Shown: positions 1 through 10,500 of the stretch, in pieces
Numbering within the stretch: position 1 is the stretch's first letter
Layout: the number at the start of each line of letters is the position of its first letter
From: Rugalucina vietnamica
Lineage: Eukaryota > Mollusca > Bivalvia > Lucinida > Lucinidae
NCBI GenBank assembly: GCA_964017185.1
Contig: OZ024869.1
Coordinates: forward strand, 3,742,501-3,806,500
DNA: 64,000 bases
Direction: 5' to 3'
Notes under the pieces: generated by a model
What the model saw: the letters and a program-made list of their open reading frames with translations, nothing else
Databases searched by the model: none
What the model was told of the DNA's origin: nothing
Position numbers and translations under genes: made by a program

Positions 1-3000
1 AAACTGTCGGTTGCAAGTAGAGCAAGTCAATGTCATAGAGTCTGCTGGTGGCACATTTGTTTTGGCTTTGCGCTCTCTTCGCTTTCTTTCAGCTTCACAG
101 ATTCTCTTCTTTTCATAGAGAGCTGCTCCTTTGTTGATGAGACCTCGCCACTTTGATCGCTCCTGTGCAGTCTGTTCCCAGGACCCCATTGGTATTTCGA
201 AATCCTTCAGAGAGGATTTGAGGGTGTCTTTGTAGCGTTTCTTCTGGCCACCTTGAGAGCGCTTTCCCTCCTGTAGTTCTCCATAGAAAACTTTCTTTGG
301 AAGTCGCGCATCAGGCATTCTTATAACATGGCCAGTCCATCTTAGCTGTGCTAGCTTTAAGACTGTATGCATGCTTTGCATCCCTGCTTTCCTCAGGACC
401 TCTGTGTCTGGAATCTTGTCCTGCCACTTGATTTTTAACAACTTTCTCAAACAGCTTAAGTGGAAATGGTTAAGTCTCTTTGCATGGCGTTGGTATACTG
501 TCCAGGTCTCACATGCATACAAGAGGGTTGGCAGTACCACAGCCTTGTAGACTTTCAGCTTGGTGTCAAGCTTGATTCCATTTCGCTCCCAGACATTTGC
601 ACGGAGTCTTCCGAATGCCACACTAGCTTTTGCAATTCTGGCAGTGATCTCATCATCAATATGCACTGCTCTGGAGAGAGTGCTTCCCAGGTAGGTGAAC
701 TTGTCAACAACTTTCAGTTTTTGCCCATTCACAGTGATGGTTGGTTCATTATATGGTTTTCCGGGGGCTGGTTGGTGTACAACCTCTGTCTTTTTTGTGC
801 TGATTGTGAGATCATAGTTATCACATGACTGTGAGACTTGATCCATGGCTCTTTGCATTTTTGCCTCTGTGTTGGCATTCTTATCCATATCATCTGCATA
901 GAGGAGCTCATCTAGCACATCAGTCTGGACCTTAGTTTTGGCTTGCAACCTTCTGAGGTTGAATATGTTGCCATCAAAACGGTACCTGATTGGAAAACCA
1001 GTGTCACTGTCCTGAAAAGCATCCATAAGCATGGCAGAAAACATCATGCTGAAAAGTGTTGGTGCCAGAACACAGCCTTGTTTGACCCCATTTGTTACTT
1101 CAAATGGTTCAGAGAACTCTCCATCATTTTGCACACGTGCCTGCATGCCATCATGAAACTGCCGCACCATAGCTATAAATCTGGGTGGACAGCCAAACTT
1201 GGCCATGATTTTCCAGAGTCCATCACGACTAACAGTGTCAAAAGCTTTGGTGAGGTCAACAAACGTCATGTATAGATCTACATTCTGTTCTTGGCATTTC
1301 TCCTGAAGCTGTCTTGCTGTGAAGATCATGTCTATTGTCCCTCTGTCTTTTCTGAATCCACATTGACTTTCTGGGATAAGTCCCGTCTGATCAAGATGAG
1401 CATTCAGACGATTTAACAGAATTTTTGCAAGTATCTTCCCAGCAATTGATAGGAGGGAGATGCCTCTGTGATTGTCACAGACTTGAGGATTTCCTTTCCG
1501 TTTGTATAGGTGGATTATGGATGCATCCTTAAATTCTTGTGGGATAGCCTCCTTCCTCCACATACAGTGAAACAACTCTGTCAGTTTCTCTGCCATGGGT
1601 AGCCCCCCAGCCTTGTAAACTTCGGCAGGAATTGCATCTGCACCTGGGGCTTTGCCAGATGATAGTTGTTGAACTGCGTTTCTTGTTTCCGTAACGGTAG
1701 GAAATTCATCCAACAGAACGTTGCACTCTATCTGTGGAAGTCTGTTGATTGCATCCTGATTGATGCTTGATGGTCGATTAAGCACACTATTGAAGTGTTC
1801 CGCCCACCTTTCCAAGATAGCTTCTTTATCTGTGAGAAGAGTGTTTCCATCTGCACTGAGCAATGTGGTGGCTCCAGAACTCTTTGGACCATAAATGGTT
1901 TTCAGTGCATCATGAAATTTCTTCATGTCCTTTCTATCCGCAAAAGACTGAATTTCTTCTGTTTTCTTCCTCAGCCAGGAATCTTGCATGTCCCTAAGCT
2001 TGGTCTGGACTGTCTTACAAATGTTGCTGTAGGCTGCTTTCTTTGATACTGAGCTAGTATCATCTTGATGTGCCTTGAGCAAACGGTGCTTTTCTTCAAG
2101 AAGCCTCTGAATTTCATCATCATTCTCATCGAACCAGTCTTGATGTTTGCGAGATGGATGGCCTAAGGTGCTTGCAGCTGAAGAAAGAACTGTTTTATGG
2201 AAAACTGTCCAGTTTTCTTCGGGGTCCTCTGAACTGAGATTCATTGCATCCAGTTGGTTGCAAATGTCTGTTAAGAAATCTTGTCTCATGCTGTCTTTAT
2301 TCAGCTTTGAGACATCCAGTCTCTTAGGAGCTTTCTTGCCTTGAGGTCGCCTCGCAGGCTGTATTCTTAGGTTGAGTTTGCTGACAACCAGTCTATGATC
2401 TGTCCAGCAGTCTGCACCACACATAGTCTTTGTCACTTTAACATCCTGCCTGTCTGTTCTCCGCACTATGACATAGTCTATGAGATGCCAGTGTTTGGAA
2501 CGGGGATGCATCCAGGATGTTTTGTTCCTATTAGGTAGACGGAAGACTGTGTTGGTGATTAGAAGATCATGTTCAGCACACTTCCTGAGAAGCAAGAGAC
2601 CATTGCTGTTGCACTTTCCAACCCCTTCTGGACCTATAACTCCTTCCCAGGTCTGGTGGTCTGTACCCACTCTGGCATTAAAGTCGCCAAGAAGGATAAG
2701 CTTGTCTGTGCGGGGTGTTGCAGAAATAACATTGTCTAGGTCATCATAGAACTTGTCCTTGACCTCATCTGGATTGGTCATTGTGGGTGCATAAGCACTG
2801 ACAATAGTTGCATGTTTATTGCCTGACAGAGGAAGTCTCAATGTCATTAGACGGTCATTAATGCCTTTTGGCAATCCTGACAGCTTACCAACAAGTTCTG
2901 TTTTGATGGCAAAGCCAACTCCTGCTTCACGCCTCTCTTCACTTTTGCGTCCACTCCAGAAGAAGGTGTATCCAGCACCAACTTCTTTGATCTCCCCAAC

Positions 3001-3111
3001 ATCTGCGAACCGAGTCTCACTCAATGCAGCTATCTGTATATCATACCTCCCAAGTTCTCTGCCCACAAGGGCCGTTCTACGCTGTGGTCTATCTGACCCA
3101 GCACTATCCAT
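1..3111 (-). CDS. LINE (non-LTR retrotransposon) endonuclease-reverse transcriptase ORF, open to the window edge
   Basis: This is a self-copying retrotransposon protein: an AP-type endonuclease nicks the target and a reverse transcriptase copies the element RNA. The frame is open from 3207 to base 1 (1069 codons), with an in-frame stop at 3208-3210. The first ATG is at 3109-3111 and the stop lies off the left edge. Endonuclease motifs read in order are GAWNVRTL, ALSETR, LGDFNARVG and TDHRLV. The reverse-transcriptase part has PADAIPAEVYK-like and GFRKDRG motifs, then FVDLTKAFD, GVKQGCVLAPTLFS and the catalytic YADD at 889-900. The C-terminal part carries a GGQKKRYKDTLK-type segment and ends at the edge in a Cys-x2-Cys pair (CSTC). 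No frameshift or stop was seen, so the copy looks young. It lies in intron 10 of PAN2, in the same orientation. The clade was not assigned; it is RTE-like in layout. Confidence 0.9.
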   Translation of the reverse strand, partial: MDSAGSDRPQRRTALVGRELGRYDIQIAALSETRFADVGEIKEVGAGYTFFWSGRKSEERREAGVGFAIKTELVGKLSGLPKGINDRLMTLRLPLSGNKHATIVSAYAPTMTNPDEVKDKFYDDLDNVISATPRTDKLILLGDFNARVGTDHQTWEGVIGPEGVGKCNSNGLLLLRKCAEHDLLITNTVFRLPNRNKTSWMHPRSKHWHLIDYVIVRRTDRQDVKVTKTMCGADCWTDHRLVVSKLNLRIQPARRPQGKKAPKRLDVSKLNKDSMRQDFLTDICNQLDAMNLSSEDPEENWTVFHKTVLSSAASTLGHPSRKHQDWFDENDDEIQRLLEEKHRLLKAHQDDTSSVSKKAAYSNICKTVQTKLRDMQDSWLRKKTEEIQSFADRKDMKKFHDALKTIYGPKSSGATTLLSADGNTLLTDKEAILERWAEHFNSVLNRPSSINQDAINRLPQIECNVLLDEFPTVTETRNAVQQLSSGKAPGADAIPAEVYKAGGLPMAEKLTELFHCMWRKEAIPQEFKDASIIHLYKRKGNPQVCDNHRGISLLSIAGKILAKILLNRLNAHLDQTGLIPESQCGFRKDRGTIDMIFTARQLQEKCQEQNVDLYMTFVDLTKAFDTVSRDGLWKIMAKFGCPPRFIAMVRQFHDGMQARVQNDGEFSEPFEVTNGVKQGCVLAPTLFSMMFSAMLMDAFQDSDTGFPIRYRFDGNIFNLRRLQAKTKVQTDVLDELLYADDMDKNANTEAKMQRAMDQVSQSCDNYDLTISTKKTEVVHQPAPGKPYNEPTITVNGQKLKVVDKFTYLGSTLSRAVHIDDEITARIAKASVAFGRLRANVWERNGIKLDTKLKVYKAVVLPTLLYACETWTVYQRHAKRLNHFHLSCLRKLLKIKWQDKIPDTEVLRKAGMQSMHTVLKLAQLRWTGHVIRMPDARLPKKVFYGELQEGKRSQGGQKKRYKDTLKSSLKDFEIPMGSWEQTAQERSKWRGLINKGAALYEKKRICEAERKRRERKAKTNVPPADSMTLTCSTCNRQF

Positions 3112-4050
3112 TAAAGTGCGCACATTCCATGCGCCAATCCGTAAGGGGATTACTCTAGCTTTTTTCTTTGTATTTCGACCGCTTAAGGGGATCCCCGCTG
3201 ATCGCGGTTAACCAGCCAGGGGGTTTGAAGCAGGCAATTGTTTAGGGCACCTTTTCTAGCCCCTTCCCCATGCTACGGGGGTGAGCAGTGCGGTCCTAAA
3301 TAGGTCTGCTCAGTCACTCAGCCGACTGCCGAATTCTGCTTACTGCTTCTCCTCACAGAAAGCGACCATTAGAACTGAGCCGCCTGTGTGCAGGTCTGCA
3401 ACTACAGCTCCCAGTGTGTCCTACACCTGCTGCTTCGCCACTCGCCCATCGCCACAGGACTTTGTAGGTATGTGGGTGCAAGTGTGATGAAATTGTTGTG
3501 TATGCAAGTGCTTGTGTGTTGAGAAATAAGATGACATGCCCTATGAAACTGGATTATAGTGAGGAAGAGGTGCGCAACGTCAACCTCACTCTCTAGTCCT
3601 CGCCCAGCTGCGCCCAGAGGCAAGACACAGGTCAAGACGTCTGGAGTTGGGTTTGGATGCAGTGGATGACCGTAACATCTTTAGTGCCTTGTCACGCTCT
3701 GCATGTTCCACAACATGTTGCTGTATCGCTTTCTGAACCGTTGAATCAGATGATTTCTTCCGCTCCATCTACCGAAACAGTCTTTGCATATCTGGACTAG
3801 GCATATCCAGACACACAGGTTTGATTTTGGAGTTTCCTTCTCCTAGATGAATTGCTGGCCACAGCTGAAGAGCTCCATCTACCCTTTCTTAGGTTTTGTT
3901 TAGAGACCTGTAAACTCCTAGGAGGGCTGTCAACCAAGACTAATGAGTTCCCCCTGCCCAGCTAGATTTTTGTGTAGAGAACTAGCTTAACTCCTAGATG
4001 AGTTGCCTTCCAAGGCTAACGAGCCCCATCTGCACCGCATGACAACAGGT
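3112..4050 (-). mobile_element. 5' region of the same LINE (probable 5' UTR)
   Basis: This stretch is upstream of the LINE ORF. It is GC-richer than the intron around it and has no long frame. It contains two similar segments near 3895-3950 and 3975-4030 (CTCCTAG, GTCAACCAAG or CTTCCAAGGC, then ACGAG or ATGAG with CCCCATCTGC or CCCCCTGCC), like a repeated promoter or UTR unit. The left limit of the intron proper is set at about 4050 because AT-rich sequence starts there. The boundary is approximate. Confidence 0.55.
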
Positions 4051-4334
4051 AGTACTGATTACATGTTACAGTAGCAGTTAAACTGACCTGACATATAATT
4101 TTACATATATATACTGTATTAGCCACAATTTAATTTTGAATGATCAAACACCATTTTGCAACCATTGAAACATTTAAATGACACCATCACAAATATTTTT
4201 CACCTGTAATTTTCAGCAATCTACATAATGTTTTCATCGTGTGCGCTTATTAGATATTTTGTTTCCAAATGTTATTTTGAAAAGTTAGGCTCACTATGCA
4301 CTAACTAGAACCAATACAGTAACTTCCAGAGAGA

Positions 4335-4376
4335 TAGGGTAGTACATGGGCACCATAGCATATGGGGTCAGGTCAT
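4335..4376 (-). repeat. Partial copy of PAN2 exon 10 in intron 10
   Basis: A 42-nt copy of exon 10 positions 4439-4480 with two mismatches, offset by 104 nt. It starts 8 nt after the exon 10 donor. Confidence 0.85.
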
Positions 4377-4383
4377 AACCTAC

Positions 4384-4508
4384 CTGTAAACTTTTTCACA
4401 GAGGTAGTCGGGCCAGTCCGAGAGCAGTTTACCACTGGTAGGGTAGTACATTGGCACCATAGCATATGGAGTCAGGTCATGGATGTGGATGTTCTGACAG
4501 GGGTCAGT
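4384..4508 (-). CDS. PAN2: PAN2 coding exon 10
   Basis: Residues 382-422 plus two bases of an Arg codon: TDPCQNIHIHDLTPYAMVPM, YYPTSGKLLSDWPDYLCEKV, Y. The acceptor is tttccag and the donor is gtaggt. LLSDWP is the conserved linker motif. A 42-nt piece of this exon recurs 8 nt past the donor. Confidence 0.93.
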
Positions 4509-7500
4509 CTGGAAACAAGAAATAGCTTTACAAATGATTTATAACAGACCTGAAGTAAATAGTTTCCATTCAGCATTTTTGGACAGCAAACTATGTATAG
4601 GTGACTAGTTTAAAGGGAAAACAAATATTTTATGTGAATTAATAAACCACTGTGAATATTGTGACATGGATATGTCTGATGCAATTTGCTCGTAAGAGAA
4701 ATGTTTGGATATGACACTTTTTGTTAAGATCTATCTTTTATACATTCTGTTTCTACAATTATGTATGTAGGGGGGTGGGGGATTTAACTCTATCAAAAGC
4801 AAATTTCAACACAACAAGATCTTACAGGATCAGCTAAATCTGTGGGCTGTGGGTAGGAGTTGAACTGGAAATCATCACTAGTGGCAAACAGATGTAGATA
4901 CCCTGAAATATAGAAACAAAATCTATTGAAAACTGAAAAGTACCCGAGCTTTAGAATTTCTGACACGATGATGTTTAGCAATCCTCATTTTTTTCATGAC
5001 CAATTATTTTTTATCAATAAAAAACAACACCCTAAGGCCTGGTCACACATATGCCAAAATCTTGCGATGCAGACTTGCAAAAAATACATGCAGTTTTTGT
5101 TTGATTTATTGCTTTACACCCCAGTCAACAGCTATGGTCAAGTCAGGATGTTTGCTGTAGAATGGGATGTAAAGCAATAAATCAAACAAACAATCATCCC
5201 TTTTAAAAAAAACAACAACTATCTTTATCTTTATCAAATTATGGATTTATGTAATCTGTTATGAACATAATAAAATTGTGTAAAATTGAAAACAGAACAA
5301 TAGAATTTTTGAATCCACAGGACCAAAAATGCCAGATACTGATGCATATTGGAACAACCCTTATTCTGACTCTGCTTTTCTGAGACCAACTTACAATAAC
5401 CCTAAAGAGCTTATCAATACTTTGTGCAGATTCTTTCACTAGTAAATGACAACTAGCTAAATCACTGTCATTAAAAAGGTATATAAGAAAAATGGAACCC
5501 ACAAAACCACAGAATACAAGCTACATGTAACACTTCTTATCAACTGCGCTGACAATATACAACGTAATTACCACTGCTATCTCCAAAAGCCATTGCTTGA
5601 CAGGTTGAAGCCACATCAAAGCTCAGTACAATGCCAGGGTGACAGTGAACTTGATACATCAACATAGAGGCCATGGCTGTGGCTTCTATCAACTGGAACT
5701 GACCCACCTGTGATGTAACAGAAATAAATATGTTATGTAACAGAAATTATCATGTGATGTAACAGAAATTATTATGTGATGTAACAGAAACATGTACCTC
5801 CAATATTACATTCAGCCATAGCTGCCCCATCCAAAGCAAACATAAGACATCACATATATGACAGTAGGAGTATTGATTTTTACAATAAGATCTTTCCTAG
5901 GACAGAGTAGCCTGTCTGACTTGCTGCTTTGCTAGTAAAACTTTTAAAAATCTAATTTCAAAGTCTATGACCTTGACCTCAAGGTCATTCAGATAGGTCC
6001 GGGTGGACCTTCATAAAACTTCAGCTCAATATCTAACAACAGGCATTGAATCAACAACACCATCTAAAAACTTTAACCGAAAACTTTAACATAATAGTTT
6101 AAGCCCATGACCCTGACCTCAGGGCCAATTAGGTGGGTCATGATATCACAGCATTAAACTTCTGAACCTTAAAAACCCAAAACTTTGGGCAAGGCTAATG
6201 CTAACCCCGCCTGCTCGTGTGATCAGCGCCGAGGTACTTAGTACAGAATGACCAGGAACGTCGTGTCAATAAAAGAGGAATTCTGTACAAATGGTTGGCT
6301 TGTCGACCTAGGCTAATGCAAGCTTGGACACAGACGCCATCACCACAGTGGGTGCAATAGCTATTCATCAGGCACTACTTTATATGGTCTTCAAACTGAT
6401 CAAGAAGTTGTACCTGAGAGACTATGGCCAGCCTGGTACAAATCTTAGGAATGTGGGATCCATCATTAACTGCATGGGAGCCCTACCTGAGAGACTATGG
6501 CCCACCTGCTGGAGTATGTTGGTACAGATCTTAGGAATGTGGGATCCATCATTAACTGCATGGGAGCCCTACCTGAGAGACTATGGCCAGCCTGCTGGAA
6601 TATGTGGAATGTGGGATCCATCATTAACTGCATGGTAGCCCTACCTGAGAGACTATGGCCAGCCTGCTGGAGTATGTGGAATGTGGGATCCATCATTAAC
6701 TGCATGGGAGCCCTACCTGAGAGACTATGGCCAGCCTGCTGGAGTATGCTGGTACAAATCTTAGGAATGAGGGATCCATCATTAACTGCATGGTAGCCCT
6801 ACCTGAGAGACTATGGCCAGCCTGCTGGAGTATGTGGAATGTGGGATCCATCATTAACTGCATGGTAGCCCTACCTGAGAGACTATGGCCAGCCTGCTGG
6901 AGTATGTGGAATGTGGGATCCATCATTAACTGCATGATAGCCCTACCGGAGAGACTATGGCCAGCCTGCTGGAGTATGTGGAATGTGGGATCCATCATTA
7001 ACTGCATGGGAGCCCTACCTGAGAGACTATGGCCAGCCTGCTGGAGTATGCTGGTACAGATCTTAAGAATGTGGTATCCATCATTAATTGTATGGGAGCC
7101 CTACCTGAGAGACTATGGCCAGCCTGCTGGAGTATGTTGGTACAAATCTTAGAAATGTGGGATCCATCATTAACTGCATGGGTGACATTGGTCGCATCAT
7201 CCTGATGTCATACATCTTGAGGAATCTGTCCGGGGTAAGACCTCCCAACCTAGAAATGGCATTAATATAAAATAGAATTTGTATTAAATCACAGGCCAAA
7301 ATATGGAAGCAGTATGAATATATCTTTCAGAAAATGGCAGTATACGATCTAGGACTGCATTTTTTTTAAATACATAACAAAATATCAGAGCAAAATTTCA
7401 ATTGTTTTAACTCTTTTAGCTCCATGTGTAAATGAAACTGCATCTTGCAGTGTCATTTTGTTCTGTAACACTTCACCCACTGACATTTCTAAACAGTTCC

Positions 7501-10500
7501 AAACACATCAGGAAAACATATCTGTGAAGTGAATACCCTCTTATACCCCACTTTTATATAGAAAAACAGGGGTATACCTAATGTTCTTATTTTTGTTCCA
7601 AAACATAGATTGTGGGTACTTGTTAAAACCGCCTTGAGCCCCTCGAGGCGGTTCTAACGTATACCCACAATCTAAGTTTTGAGCATAAATATTGAAAATA
7701 TCAAAATTTTTCTACTGAAAAATTTCAATTTTTACAACTTAGGAAAAATTTGTATATTACATGGGTGTGTTTTTGTAATGCAAGGTTTGGCAAAAATGAG
7801 AACAATACACAAACATGACTGAAAGATTGTAGACGTGGACGGTAAGAAACCAATGAGCTGCATCCCATAAAAACCAGTCTTCAGGGTATCCAGCCAGGTC
7901 CAATGTACAGCCTCAAAAGATGGTTAGAAGCTTCAAATATTGAATTTATGTAGAAGAGGAATTGTACAGTCTGTGTACAATTATTCTTTTTTATTGCACT
8001 TTTCAATGAATCTCTAAGCAAACAGTAAAGCCCAAAATGAAATTGTTGTGTCTCATCTGGGGCTATACCATTTGCAAATGTCTCATAAGGGGCTGGTTGG
8101 GATATGGGGCCTAAAGACCTACCTTTGTGAAAAGCCACAGGTAACCAGCATGTTGCCATGGATATCAAAATCTGACAATGTTCCAGAGTGGGCCTCTAAT
8201 ACATGCTCTGATTTCATCGTGTGAGCATCAAACAGGGTTACCTTTAAAACAAAAATGATCTTACATTTTTGGCAACCAGCTATTACACTACATTTATTTA
8301 GTCAACAAAGCCAAAGAATAACCTGACATGCTATTCTCTTTAACACCTTTGATTTCTTTTCTTTGCAAAAATATTAAGATTTATAGTGCAACAACCCTAC
8401 ATATCAGCCTAATAAAGTGGGGTTCATAAATAGAAGCTTTATTTAGCTACTGACCTAATAAAGGCCATATCTACTGATTAAATAATTTTGTTTAAGGCAC
8501 AAAAAAGGAGTGAGCCAGTGACATCAAATTTATTCATGTTTTGTGATGTCAATCTCTGCCATTGTTATGCAATGTTACGTAGATAAAACAATGGACAAGA
8601 AAAATATAAATTATCAAAAAATGTACTGCTATGGTGTCGAGTTTTGAGGAGTCATTCTGCGTAGTGATTGCTGAGCTGTTGACTAAAAAAACAAAATTGC
8701 AGAAAGCAAATTTCCTCACATCGGGTGATTTTTTTTTGGAGAAATTTTGTGGCTTTTATTGCATTATAAAGTGAATAACTACCCTGTGACCAAAAATAAA
8801 CCGAACTAGAAAAAGTGCCTTGAGAGGCACGTATACCCCCGGCTGGTAGCTCCCTGCAATGCCCCCACCCATTAACCCACCGCCCTCCAATCCAGACATG
8901 CTCACTGAACCTCAATTCCTGATGAAAGAGAGCGCCCTCAACAAGTACATCTTATAAATTTGTATTTGCAAAAAGCATTATCTAAAACCATAGGAAGTGT
9001 GTGTGTGTGGGGGGGGGGGGGAGTGTAGTAGAATGACAGATCTATTTTAGAACAGTATACAGAGCTGACTTGTATACTCAATCTAGGACTTGATCGCGGA
9101 CATTGAGGGTCAGGTCCTCGGTCCTAGATGTAAAGCAGAATGTCATTCTTCAATAATATTTAAAGTTCTTAAGAACTTCAAAATTAAGGATTTCCAACCA
9201 TCAACTTGAGATAGAGACTGGTCGTTACAGTAAAAAAGCTGTTGACCAAAGATTATGTAAACTTTGTAATGAAAGTGGTTGTGTTGAAGACGAATTTCAC
9301 TTTTTGATGATCTGTAAAACCTATCAGCAACAAAGGGATGAGTTTTTTACAAAAATAAATACATTCACAGTGCCTTTTGAGACCCTAACAAGGGCAGAAC
9401 AATTTATATTTTTGTTAAGTACAAATGACACAGAGATATTAACCTTATTAATGTTGTTTATAGAAAGGTGCCTGCAGATACGCCAGTCCTCAGGTAGATA
9501 ATGCAGCTGTAACAAATCTTTTTCAGAGACATTTACAACATTTTATTTTAGTAATTATATGTGTAGTTTGTCCTGTACGTTGGTATATGTCTTATATGTC
9601 TTTGAAGTGTCTTTTATGTTTTTCGGTCATGATTCTCTGTTAAGGATCAATACTGAATAAATTTTGACTTTGACTTTGACTTTGACTTTGACTTTAAAAA
9701 AAAAAAAAAAAAAATGATGTCCTAGATCTTGACCTCTAGCCCCACCCTGGGCACGGACCCTAGACTCTAATGTCATTAGGAACAAGGCAAACCTTATAGA
9801 GTCCCTTTGGTGCATGTACAAATCATTTCTAAACATGGTGGTAAAGAAAAGTACAGAAAATACAATTTTTAAAGAAGTTCTAAATTTTGACCTCTAGCCC
9901 CCCCCCCCCCCATGGTACCGAGCATGGAATATGAAAGCAAACCCTATAGGGTATCTAGGAACTAAATAAGAATACATCCCTATGATTGTTTGTTAAGATA
10001 TGGACTTAGAGAAGAAACATTAAAATTGTAAATAGCATATTTTAAAGGTGACCTAGATTCTGACCTCCAGCCCTACCCCCGGGCATGGGCCCTGGGGTCC
10101 GAACTCATGGAAACAAAGCAAACCCTATAGGGTACCTATGGTCCAAATATGAATGGTTTCTGACCATTGGTTCATGAGATATACACCTCTAGAGAAACTT
10201 TAACCAAAACTTTGACGTAAATTCCACGAACGTTCCGGAATTACGAACGAAGAAACGAACTAACTAACTAACATACGAACGGACGAACGGAAAAGCGAAA
10301 GCTATATACCCGTCGGCATAAATGCCGGGGGTATAATTAACATGCTCTGACCATAAACAGATGAAATGGCTGGCTGAAAGCTCGTCATTTCATCTGTTTA
10401 CTATTCCTTGTGTGATAAATCAGTTTGTTTTTGGTCACAGGGTAATTATTTACTATATACTCCTCGCCAAAAGTTTAGCATAGCATTATAATACATGTAT

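Noticed and set aside
460..3487. Several plus-strand open frames over the LINE
   Set aside because: They are on the strand opposite to an intact reverse-transcriptase frame and show no protein features.
6466..7007. Repetitive open frames on both strands in 6.4-7.1 kb
   Set aside because: They come from the 72/86-nt minisatellite. Only the terminal exon 7 copy is coding.
8652..8915. 87-codon minus-strand frame in PAN2 intron 5
   Set aside because: No domain, no splice sites joining PAN2 phases, and it crosses an inverted-repeat end.
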